This document shows, one piece after another, positions 27,201-32,503 of a DNA stretch of 41,998 nucleotides. Position numbers and translations under genes: made by a program. This DNA is from Deltaproteobacteria bacterium. Its GTDB lineage: Bacteria; Desulfobacterota; GWC2-55-46. Position 1 is the stretch's first letter; each line of letters starts with the position of its first letter. The notes beneath the pieces were generated by a model. The model was not told the DNA's origin and made no database searches. It was given only the letters and a program-made list of their open reading frames with translations. The stretch is taken from positions 1 to 41,998 of the forward strand of contig JACRCE010000050.1 of NCBI GenBank assembly GCA_016213015.1, given 5' to 3'.

Positions 27201-27571
27201 TTGTTCCTCAGCATCCCCTCGAGTTTGGAGAGCAGTTGCAGATGGATGCCGCTCTCCTTCATGGGGGAGACGATAAGGAAGAAAATCCTTGCCCTTCTTC
27301 TCCGCCCCTTGTCCTGCACCGCCCTTTTGAATACGGCAAGGCCGATTGCCGCGTCCTGCACCTCCTCGGACAGGCAGTGGAATATGGCCGAATCCGTGCC
27401 GGACAGAAGACCGTCAACGGTCTCATGGCTTTTAAGGTCGCAGACGATGCCGTGCCCTGCCTTGGCGTCTGCCGACCCTGCCAGATGCGAGGCGAGCATA
27501 TCGGCAACCTCCGCATGATTTACGGCCTTCATGTCGAGGATAACGCATTTGAGAAGGTCAGATACGTTCAT
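24284..27571 (-). CDS. P-type IIC cation ATPase with N-terminal EIIA-Ntr-like domain
   Basis: A 1095-residue protein. Residues about 1-150 look like a PTS EIIA type 2 (Ntr/fructose) domain: LLSGTDSAIFHC places His65 where EIIA has its phosphohistidine, and ARIFFLIVSPMKESGIHLQL matches the following core. From about 155 it is a complete P-type ATPase: TGES (319), PEGLL (438), the phosphorylation site DKTGTLTQ (Asp481), KGAP and TGDGVNDAPAL. VANVPEGLL, ASNIPEIIPF and AVDLGTDILPAL match the ion-binding helices of Na+/K+-ATPases, including Ser where H+/K+-ATPases have Lys. It may exchange Na+ and K+ under nitrogen-PTS control; that is inference. An 11-residue repeat-derived insert lies in the nucleotide domain. 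There is no ribosome site. Confidence 0.88.
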   Translation of the reverse strand: MNVSDLLKCVILDMKAVNHAEVADMLASHLAGSADAKAGHGIVCDLKSHETVDGLLSGTDSAIFHCLSEEVQDAAIGLAVFKRAVQDKGRRRRARIFFLIVSPMKESGIHLQLLSKLEGMLRNKAFNHAILEARSEGEIRNEVSKAEGAARSYYVPLNREEVFSDLDTSESGLSEAEAAKRLAIAGANSIRRLEKGVWVAGKDFLRNMFLNLFAVLLWAGGAMAFVAGMSALGWAIFLVIFINAAFSFWQEYKAESAVEALSKLLPRKVIAIRDNRDVEVDAENIVPGDLIRLGEGDAIPADGRLISADDARVDNSVLTGESAPVYKLAEPVVDGSAFIWTEMPNLVFAGTTMISGAAVAVVTATGMDTEIGQVAYLTQAIKPEASPLQKELVRITRAVTAIAISLGVLFFLLGYGIAGLSFAESFIFAVGIIVANVPEGLLPTVSLSLAMGVERMAKKKAIVKKLSAVETLGCATVICTDKTGTLTQNRMFVQKIFVSGASIDVTGNGYDPIGRLLQNNEHLSEAALSSLGAHLLLTGGALCNNAAIKPPQSPFEKGGGSKEAGEWTITGDPTEGALLCVAVKSGLDLGALGKDLPRLAHLPFERIRKMMSTVHEARRKPEWMPPIETGRLIAFVKGAPNEIVRLCVKQFKHGGEAAFDDDAKAGVIKENDDIASTGLRVLAVAYKTVERADEYKADEVEAGLTFIGLIAMLDPPRPEVKQAVAECHCAGIRVVMVTGDYGLTAKAIAREAGIAHDARVITGEELTAMTHADLRRVLEKGECVFARVEPKDKLRVVSALQDNGEVVAATGDGVNDAPALKKADIGVAMGMRGSDAAKEAAEIVLVDDNFASIVDAIREGRAVYANIKKFVTYIFASNIPEIIPFIAFVIFKVPLALTVMQILAVDLGTDILPALALGKEPPEKGAMNRPPRPKGQRLLDLKTLLRAYLFLGPIEALLCMGGFFLAYWMRGWVPGEAFSVDASIYAAATTMTFAGIVASQIGNVFACRSEDASVFRIGFFTNRFLLASVAMEAALTLVLIHAPFIREVFGFGGLKAGEWALLASFPIILLMVEEARKAVFHGRKEKPLKTNPQTG
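25890..25928. repeat. Palindromic repeat inserted in frame in the ATPase gene
   Basis: AACCTCCCCCTTTTTCAAAG and the following GGGGGACTGAGGGGG form a hairpin-type repeat of the kind usually intergenic. Here it is translated on the minus strand as KPPQSPFEKGGG (residues about 549-560) in a surface loop of the nucleotide-binding domain. The reading frame stays open. Confidence 0.75.
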
Positions 27572-27577
27572 GCGCCA

Positions 27578-27606
27578 ATCATAGCAGACGGATGCGTTCT
27601 TGGAAA
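27578..27606 (-). promoter_or_regulatory. Promoter of the ATPase gene, apparently leaderless
   Basis: On the minus strand TTTCCA, a 17-base spacer and TATGAT precede the ATPase ATG by only six bases, so the transcript would start at the A of the start codon. The -35 match is partial (four of six). Confidence 0.5.
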
Positions 27607-27633
27607 GGGTGCAAGCCGCGCGGGCAACAGATG

Positions 27634-27653
27634 GTAATCGTCAGCACGATTAC
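27634..27653. promoter_or_regulatory. Palindrome in the ATPase/regulator divergent spacer
   Basis: GTAATCGT-CAGC-ACGATTAC is a perfect 8-bp dyad with a four-base centre. It lies between the divergent ATPase and NarL-type regulator promoters, near -70 for the ATPase and near -95 for the regulator. It is a plausible operator; which protein binds is unknown. Confidence 0.45.
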
Positions 27654-27654
27654 T

Positions 27655-27706
27655 GATTCCCTATTAAAGTTTTTTGGCCCACCTTTTTTACAAAAAAGGT
27701 GGGTTG
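27655..27706. repeat. Covarying hairpin repeat, copy 1
   Basis: The stem CCCACCTTTTTT-AC-AAAAAAGGTGGG follows TGATTCCC.AT.AAA.GTTTTTTGG. A second copy at about 31312-31366 differs by paired substitutions in the stem (CC/GG replaced by TT/AA). The right edge overlaps the -35 hexamer of the next promoter. Confidence 0.75.
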
Positions 27707-27732
27707 CAATTGTGCCGATATTCATCTATAAT
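27704..27732 (+). promoter_or_regulatory. Sigma-70 promoter of the NarL-type regulator
   Basis: TTGCAA, a 17-base spacer and TATAAT. The first bases of the -35 belong to the hairpin repeat. The -10 ends 11 bases before the GTG start, so only about five nucleotides of leader are expected. Confidence 0.65.
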
Positions 27733-27743
27733 TCATAAAATCC

Positions 27744-28400
27744 GTGAAGAAGATAAAGGTATACATAGCCGATGATCATCCGGTGTTGAGGGACGGCATC
27801 AAGGCGGTCTTCCAAGGACACGACAACTACGTCGTCGTTGGAGAGGCCGACACCGGCACTCAGGCGCTCAAGGAGATAATCTCCATCAAGCCTGACGTCG
27901 TGATAATGGACATCACCATGCCGGGCTTGAGCGGCATAGAGGCCGCCAAGCGCGTAACCGAGGAGTTGCCCAAGACAAAGGTGGTCATATTGTCCATGCA
28001 CGCGGACGTATATCACGCCATTGAGGCGTTCAGGGCGGGCGCTACGGCTTACGTGCTCAAAGACTCCGCGCCAAAGGAGCTTCTCAACGCGGTGAATAAA
28101 GTAATTGCCGGAGAGAAGTTCGCAAGCCCTGCCGTGGCCGAACAACTCCTCAACGACTTTGTGGACATAGTGAAAAAGGATCACGGGAGCGACCCGTTCG
28201 ATGCGCTCACCGCAAGGGAGAGAGAGGTCTTGAGGGCTATTGCCGACGGCGCCACCAGCAGGGAGATGGCTGAGAAGCTCTTTATCTCGGTGGCAACCGT
28301 AAAGAGCCACAGAAATAACCTTATGAAGAAATTGAGATGCAACGACATGGCCGGCCTGATAAAGCTCGCCATACGCAAAGGTCTGGTCAAGCCTGAGTAG
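27744..28400 (+). CDS. NarL/FixJ-family response regulator
   Basis: A 218-residue two-domain regulator starting at GTG. The receiver domain has the acidic pair ADDHP at residues 9-13, phosphoacceptor Asp56 (VVIMDITMPG) and a conserved KD lysine (VLKDSAPKE). The C-terminal LuxR-type helix-turn-helix is LTAREREVLRAIADGATSREMAEKLFISVATVKSHRNNLMKKL. No histidine kinase gene is adjacent, so its partner lies elsewhere. It is transcribed divergently from the EIIA-ATPase operon and could regulate it; that link is only positional. Confidence 0.92.
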   Translation: MKKIKVYIADDHPVLRDGIKAVFQGHDNYVVVGEADTGTQALKEIISIKPDVVIMDITMPGLSGIEAAKRVTEELPKTKVVILSMHADVYHAIEAFRAGATAYVLKDSAPKELLNAVNKVIAGEKFASPAVAEQLLNDFVDIVKKDHGSDPFDALTAREREVLRAIADGATSREMAEKLFISVATVKSHRNNLMKKLRCNDMAGLIKLAIRKGLVKPE

Positions 28401-28475
28401 TATCCCTAAGCCCATGGTCCAGATGTCATCCCCCCACCCTCCCTCCCACCACGAGTGGAGAGGAGATAAGGCAAT

Positions 28476-28551
28476 TAGTTATCGGTTATCAGTAAACGGT
28501 GAAGGATAATATTTTTTACCTTAACCGATTACCGGTAACCGTCCACCGACA
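28476..28551. repeat. GGTTATCGGTTATC-type palindrome
   Basis: TTATCGGTTATCAGTAAACG on the left faces CGATTACCGGTAACCGTCCACCG on the right as imperfect inverted arms around an AT-rich centre. Similar ATCGGTTATCGG units occur at 35806-35853. The surrounding 296-base gap between the two receiver genes has no other gene; a weak promoter-like TTGAGG-18-TATGGT precedes the next gene. Confidence 0.5.
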
Positions 28552-28696
28552 ACCCGTATTTCCCTGTCAAACGCCATAATCCTTTCGTCTGATTAAAAAT
28601 CAACCCTTCTCCCGATTGAGGCGCGTCCATATAACGCGATATGGTAAGTGTGCAGAGTGAGTTTACGTCCGACACTCTAATGAGAGGTAAGCCGGT

Positions 28697-29137
28697 ATGC
28701 ACACACTCGAAGCCGTGCTCGTTGATGAGACGCCAACTACCGTTTCCGCGCCTGCGCCAAGTCTTGAAATGGCTAAGACCATTATAATAGTATCGCCTGA
28801 GGATTCGTCAAGGGCTATGATTGCCGGCATGCTCAAAATGCAGGATTATACCGTGGCGCATGCCCATGCGTCGGAGCAGACGATTGCGGAGATAGCCGGG
28901 GCGGATAGGCCGTCCTTGATAATAGTAGGCGCTGATATATCCGACATGCACGTTACCTCATTCATAAAGTCCGTGCGTCTCACCTCAAGGTTGCGTTATG
29001 TGCCGATCCTCGTCATTGCAACGGACAAGACGCTCCATAAGCAGATGGAATGGAAGGAGGCCGGCGCGACCGGCTGGCTGCTGAAACCCTTTACCGCCGC
29101 ACAACTGCTGAACATGGTTAATCTCCTCGCCTTCTGA
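28697..29137 (+). CDS. Degenerate receiver-domain protein
   Basis: A 146-residue protein: about 25 unstructured Ala/Pro/Thr-rich residues, then a CheY-like receiver fold (about 26-146). The beta-1 end reads IIIVSPED where active receivers have an acidic pair. The beta-3 end reads LIIVGADISDM, so the usual phospho-Asp position is Gly, although an Asp follows two residues later. The lysine loop (LLKPFTAAQ) is kept. It may work without phosphorylation, as a partner-binding pseudo-receiver. It has no output domain. AGAGGT occurs upstream of the ATG. Confidence 0.8.
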   Translation: MHTLEAVLVDETPTTVSAPAPSLEMAKTIIIVSPEDSSRAMIAGMLKMQDYTVAHAHASEQTIAEIAGADRPSLIIVGADISDMHVTSFIKSVRLTSRLRYVPILVIATDKTLHKQMEWKEAGATGWLLKPFTAAQLLNMVNLLAF

Positions 29138-29188
29138 TGACTCTCCGTGTTGCACCGCCCGCGGCTCATCATATCGCGGGCGACAGGC

Positions 29189-29287
29189 AAAAGGTCCGGC
29201 TGAAAGGCGCCTCCCAAGGCAATACCCTCCAATGGCCCATCCGCCGCAACGGATAGAGGACAAAGGCGCCCGAAAGCCGGATCTTTT
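29189..29287 (+). ncRNA. Candidate structured RNA or complex terminator
   Basis: A long stem AAAAGGTCCGGCT / AGCCGGATCTTTT (13 bp with one G-T wobble) encloses a purine internal loop (GAAA / CGAA), a second stem GGCGCCT / AGGCGCC, and inner hairpins including ATCCG / CGGAT. It lies after the degenerate receiver gene and before the tRNA promoter. It matches no riboswitch family I can recognise, and a composite terminator is an equally good reading. Just upstream a separate GCCCGCG / CGCGGGC hairpin is present. Confidence 0.35.
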
Positions 29288-29306
29288 ACCTCGCGAACAA
29301 AAATGT

Positions 29307-29335
29307 TTGCCAAACACAAAACAATGTGCTATAAA
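29307..29335 (+). promoter_or_regulatory. Promoter of tRNA-Pro
   Basis: TTGCCA, a 17-base spacer and TATAAA, ending 21 bases before the mature tRNA 5' end. Good match to a housekeeping promoter. Confidence 0.7.
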
Positions 29336-29356
29336 ATTCAGTCTTGGGTCTTCAGT

Positions 29357-29433
29357 CGGGGCGTGGCTCAGTCTGGTAGAGCACCGCGTTCGGGACGCGG
29401 GGGCCGGAGGTTCGAATCCTCTCGCCCCGACCA
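29357..29433 (+). tRNA. tRNA-Pro (anticodon CGG)
   Basis: The 77-nucleotide cloverleaf has a seven-base acceptor stem CGGGGCG/CGCCCCG, D-arm GCTC..GAGC, anticodon stem CCGCG/CGCGG with loop TTCGGGA (anticodon CGG, reading CCG proline codons), and T-arm with TTCGAAT. Discriminator A and an encoded CCA end complete it. Confidence 0.97.
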
Positions 29434-29460
29434 TATATTTGAAAAAGAAAAACCTGATAA

Positions 29461-29502
29461 CAAACTAAAACCCCCGTTCAAACGAACGGGGGTTTTAGTT
29501 TG
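29461..29502. terminator. Bidirectional terminator
   Basis: A perfect 19-bp inverted repeat around a four-base loop, with core ACCCCCGTTC / GAACGGGGGT. It is flanked by TTTTAG runs on both strands. It lies between tRNA-Pro (plus) and the cupredoxin gene (minus), and can end transcription from both sides. Confidence 0.85.
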
Positions 29503-29525
29503 CCTATTAAAAACAGACGCTGTTC

Positions 29526-30179
29526 TTACTCGACGGTTATCTTGCCCACCATGCCGCTGTGTATGAAGCAGATATAATAGTAATCGCCCGGCTTTTCAAA
29601 CTTGTACTCATAGCTCTTGCCCGGCTCCACGCTCGACGAGGATATTCCGCTCATGCCGATGAGCCTCATGGATGAGAAGATATGGGCTATCGAATCGTCG
29701 TTTATCCAACGGACGGTCTCGCCCTTCTTTATGATGACGTTATCAGGGACAAAGACGTTTTTCGTCGCTGCCGTGGCCTTAGGCAAACGCACCTCGTGCG
29801 CCCCGTTTATTGCTGACGATCTGACCGGGGATGAGAGCTTCGAGTTGAATATGGTCTTCTTCACCTCTACAAGCACGGCTGTGTCCCCGCTTACGTCCTT
29901 GTATTCGCGCGCCATCAGCTCGGCGATATAGAACTTGGCCTCCATCTCCTCCCTGCTGATCTTGGGCGCGGCTGCTTCAATCAGCAACGCCTTTATTTCA
30001 GCCGGTATCTTGGCCTTGTTGTCCTCGATTATCTGACTCATCTTTATCGCGTTGTTGCTCTCAAGCGCCTCTATGAAGCCTTTTACGATCTCGGAGTTCG
30101 CGCCGTATGACGGGTTGCCTGACGCAAAAAACAAGGCAAGGGCAAGGATACCGCCAATGGATAATCTCTTGAATTTCAT
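29526..30179 (-). CDS. Secreted cupredoxin-domain protein, paralogue 1
   Basis: A 217-residue exported protein. The start at MKFKRLS is set by an excellent AAGGAGGT upstream; the ORF-track extension is dropped. A signal peptide (about residues 1-26) is followed by a helical domain of about 90 residues that I do not recognise, then a plastocyanin-like domain. Type 1 copper ligands are visible: His166 (DDSIAHIF), Cys204, His207 and Met210 (ICFIHSGMVG). It is about 55% identical to the next gene without a gap. It has its own promoter and ends at a bidirectional terminator. Periplasmic electron transfer or copper binding is likely; the partner is unknown. Confidence 0.85.
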   Translation of the reverse strand: MKFKRLSIGGILALALFFASGNPSYGANSEIVKGFIEALESNNAIKMSQIIEDNKAKIPAEIKALLIEAAAPKISREEMEAKFYIAELMAREYKDVSGDTAVLVEVKKTIFNSKLSSPVRSSAINGAHEVRLPKATAATKNVFVPDNVIIKKGETVRWINDDSIAHIFSSMRLIGMSGISSSSVEPGKSYEYKFEKPGDYYYICFIHSGMVGKITVE

Positions 30180-30237
30180 TGGATAGACCTCCTTTATCAA
30201 AAAATGGGAATATGGCTTGGCACTCGCGTATTTCGCA

Positions 30238-30266
30238 AGTATACAAAAAACAAAACAAACCCGCAA
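30238..30266 (-). promoter_or_regulatory. Promoter of cupredoxin paralogue 1
   Basis: On the minus strand TTGCGG, a T-rich 17-base spacer and TATACT, about 58 bases before the start codon. Confidence 0.7.
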
Positions 30267-30278
30267 GTCTTAAATACC

Positions 30279-30525
30279 GTGAGCCGTGACCGTAAAAGGA
30301 TTATTTTTCACGACCATGTCTCGCGTTCTTTATCTTTTATCGGTACTAATCAAAATAACTTGAGACTTAAAATGACACAATAAACCCCTCACCACATCCT
30401 CCTTAAATAATGGAATTGCCCGTCACAGTCTTGCCCTACGTCTTTTACGGTCACGGTTCACCCCGTTAGAGAATCTCCTTATCGGGCATACAGTCCGTTA
30501 CAAAGCTTTTCTCTAACGGGGTTCA
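30279..30525. repeat. Two adjoining inverted-repeat elements between the cupredoxin genes
   Basis: The first (30279-30461) has 21-bp terminal inverted repeats (GTGAGCCGTGACCGTAAAAGG and its near complement, two mismatches) around about 140 bp without an ORF. The second (30457-30525) has arms TTCACCCCGTTAGAGAA / TTCTCTAACGGGGTTCA and overlaps the end of the first. Together they fill most of the 363-base gap between the paralogues. Confidence 0.7.
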
Positions 30526-30542
30526 TTGACACGGCCTTTTCA

Positions 30543-31202
30543 CTACTTCTCCTCAACGGTTATCTTTCCTATCATGCTGCTGTGGATGAAACAGATATAG
30601 TAGTATTCGCCGGGTTTTTCAAACCTCGCCTCCCATTTCGAGCTTGGCTCGACCTTCGGCGAGGAGATCGCATCCGCGCTTATGAGTTTTAATGCGGAGA
30701 ATACGTGCATGACGGCGTCGTCGTTGATCCAGCGCACCGCCTCTCCCTTTTTAATGACGATGTTATCTGGAAGAAAGACGTTTTTCGACGCGCCCGTGGG
30801 CTTGGGTATCCTTACCTCTGCAACGCCGTTGGACAGTATCGGCCGGATAGGCGTCGAAAGCCTCGCGTTGAAGATTGCTTGCTTGACCTCAATAAGCAGA
30901 CCGGCCTCGCCCTTCGCGTCCTTGTATTCACGCGCCATTATCTCCGCGACGTTGTATCTTGCGTCCTTGTCCTCCTTTGAGATATCCGGCCTTTGAGCCT
31001 CGGTCAACAGCGCCCGCACCTCGTCCGGCACGCTGTACCTGCTTGTCGAGACCAACAGGCTCATCTCCTGCGTGTCGTTCTTCTCAAGCGCGTCTTTGAA
31101 TCTCTTCACAAACTCGGATTCGGCTGAATGGGCCACGCCGAACTGTAAAAAAAACAGTGCAACTATTGCCGCGATCCTGAAAAACATCGTTCCTGTAAGC
31201 AT
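30543..31202 (-). CDS. Secreted cupredoxin-domain protein, paralogue 2
   Basis: A 219-residue exported paralogue of the preceding entry, collinear with it. The start MLTGTMFF is chosen for its GAGGAGGT site; the ORF-track start seven codons upstream lacks one. It has a signal peptide to about residue 27, the same N-terminal helical domain of unknown family, and a cupredoxin domain with His166 (DDAVMHVF), Cys204, His207 and Met210 (ICFIHSSMIG). Divergence is highest in the signal peptide and N-terminal domain. Both copies have separate promoters and a repeat cluster between them, so they can be expressed differently. Confidence 0.85.
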   Translation of the reverse strand: MLTGTMFFRIAAIVALFFLQFGVAHSAESEFVKRFKDALEKNDTQEMSLLVSTSRYSVPDEVRALLTEAQRPDISKEDKDARYNVAEIMAREYKDAKGEAGLLIEVKQAIFNARLSTPIRPILSNGVAEVRIPKPTGASKNVFLPDNIVIKKGEAVRWINDDAVMHVFSALKLISADAISSPKVEPSSKWEARFEKPGEYYYICFIHSSMIGKITVEEK

Positions 31203-31238
31203 ATATACCTCCTCATGGAACAATCATGTTTTGATTAA

Positions 31239-31268
31239 AGTATAGCAGAAAAAGACCATGACCGTGAA
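31239..31268 (-). promoter_or_regulatory. Promoter of cupredoxin paralogue 2
   Basis: On the minus strand TTCACG, an 18-base spacer and TATACT, about 36 bases before the start codon. The -10 is the same as in paralogue 1; the -35 is weak. Confidence 0.5.
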
Positions 31269-31311
31269 AAAGAAGAAGATGGGGCAATATTCTTATTCGT
31301 CAGCCTTGGCG

Positions 31312-31366
31312 TTGATTCCCGATCAAAAGTTTTTTGGCTTACCTTTTTTACAAAAAAGGTAAGTTG
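31312..31366. repeat. Covarying hairpin repeat, copy 2
   Basis: The stem CTTACCTTTTTT-AC-AAAAAAGGTAAG is preceded by TTGATTCCCGATCAAAAGTTTTTTGG. Compared with copy 1 near 27.7 kb, two stem base pairs change on both sides, keeping perfect pairing. As in copy 1, the right edge runs into a TTG that begins a -35 hexamer. Confidence 0.75.
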
Positions 31367-31392
31367 ACATTCGGCCTTGGATTGCGTACCTT
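31364..31392 (+). promoter_or_regulatory. Promoter-like site at the repeat edge, apparently leaderless
   Basis: TTGACA, a 17-base spacer and TACCTT, a weak -10 ending seven bases before the likely ATG. The downstream gene has no ribosome site. Confidence 0.4.
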
Positions 31393-31399
31393 GAAATTG

Positions 31400-32266
31400 A
31401 TGGAACCAAAGGCCGCTAAACTCAAACGCGCCCTCGACGACCTGTATAAGGCATTCGACGTCGCCTATCTATCGAGCGACCCGCTTGAATTCGTGCACAG
31501 GTATTCGCGCCCGGAAGACCGCGAGATAGTCGGGCTTATAGCCTCTTGCCTTGCCTACGGCAGGGTGCAGGGCATAAAAAAGAGCGTTGAAAAGGTGCTC
31601 GCCGTACTCGGCCCGTGGCCCGCGCGGTATGTCGCCGGATTCACGCCGGCCAAAGGCAGGGCAAGGTTTTCCGGATTTATACATAGATTCAACAAGGGCG
31701 AGGACGTTTCCTGTCTTTTATACTTTGCGCGGCAGATATTCGAGACCTCCGGCAGTTTTCAAGGCTTCTTTTTGAAGGGATACTCCGCAAACGATGCGCC
31801 CATAAAGGCCTCGCTTGCCGCGTTTACATCGAACGTCCTCTCTCTGGACCCATCCGGCATATACGGCTGCAAGGGACTTCCCGACAACGCAGGGGTAAGA
31901 TTCTTCTTCCCGAACCCGGACCACGGGAGCACCTGCAAACGGCTCAATCTATACCTGCGCTGGATGGTGCGGCGATCGAACGGCCTTGATTTCGGCATCT
32001 GGAAGGAGGTTGACCCTGCCAAACTCATAATCCCGCTGGATACTCACGTGGCAAGGATTGCGAAAAACATCGGCCTTACCTCAAGGGCCAATCCCGACTG
32101 GAAGATGGCCGAGGAGGTTACGGCGCGCCTCCGCGAGCTTGACGCCCATGATCCGGTAAAGTACGACTTCGCGCTCTGCAGGCTCGGCATCCTCGACAAA
32201 TGCCCTAAAAGGCTTGACCCTGTCAGATGCAAAACCTGCTTGATACGGGAGCTTTGCGTGCTTTAG
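31400..32266 (+). CDS. TIGR02757 (DUF2400) family protein, endonuclease III-like with Fe-S cysteines
   Basis: I start it at MEPKAAKLKRALDDLY (288 residues), since the ORF-track TTG start lies inside the hairpin repeat. The family has unknown function, but the fold signals are those of HhH-GPD DNA glycosylases: IIPLDTHVARIAKNIGLT resembles the conserved Asp region. A C-terminal cysteine set CX8CX2CX5C (CPKRLDPVRCKTCLIRELC) resembles the endonuclease III iron-sulphur loop with a longer first gap. A DNA repair or RNA/DNA base role is a reasonable guess, not a demonstrated one. It is followed by the polyprenyl synthase gene with its own promoter. Confidence 0.8.
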   Translation: MEPKAAKLKRALDDLYKAFDVAYLSSDPLEFVHRYSRPEDREIVGLIASCLAYGRVQGIKKSVEKVLAVLGPWPARYVAGFTPAKGRARFSGFIHRFNKGEDVSCLLYFARQIFETSGSFQGFFLKGYSANDAPIKASLAAFTSNVLSLDPSGIYGCKGLPDNAGVRFFFPNPDHGSTCKRLNLYLRWMVRRSNGLDFGIWKEVDPAKLIIPLDTHVARIAKNIGLTSRANPDWKMAEEVTARLRELDAHDPVKYDFALCRLGILDKCPKRLDPVRCKTCLIRELCVL

Positions 32267-32275
32267 AAGGTTGAG

Positions 32276-32356
32276 ATACCGTGCGCCGCGGCCGTTGTCC
32301 GCGACCGTAAAAGATTTCTATTTTACACGGTTCACGGTCACGGTTCACGGCCTTTT
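32276..32356. repeat. CCGTGACCGTAAAAG-type repeat
   Basis: ACCGTGCGCCGCGGCCG, then GCGACCGTAAAAG, face TTTTACACGGTTCACGGTCA with tandem ACGGTTC units. It belongs to the family at 7067-7122 and 30279-30461. It occupies part of the gap before the polyprenyl synthase promoter. Confidence 0.6.
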
Positions 32357-32368
32357 ATCAAATTGTCT

Positions 32369-32397
32369 TTGACAGCAGGACATGGATAGGGTAACAT
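32369..32397 (+). promoter_or_regulatory. Promoter of polyprenyl diphosphate synthase
   Basis: TTGACA, a 17-base spacer and TAACAT, about 107 bases before the chosen ATG. The -35 is perfect and the -10 matches four of six. Confidence 0.6.
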
Positions 32398-32503
32398 CAC
32401 CGACATCCCCCTAAAGCCATCCGATTACGTATTGGGTCTACCCGGCGCGCTTGACGCAAGGGATTCAGGGGTCATCTTTTTCATATACGCCATAGGAGAC
32501 CGG

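Noticed and set aside
27744-28400. NarL-type regulator as partner of the hybrid kinase at 36-38 kb
   Set aside because: They are 8 kb apart on opposite strands, and the kinase has its own two regulators in its operon; no evidence for pairing.
29189-29287. Cyclic di-GMP (GEMM) riboswitch
   Set aside because: I checked for the GGCAAACC and GACGCAAAGC-type core; the GGCAAAAGG seen lacks the rest, and no coding gene follows directly.
29232-29566. ORFs across the tRNA gene
   Set aside because: They read through the tRNA-Pro and its terminator hairpin, so they are not coding.
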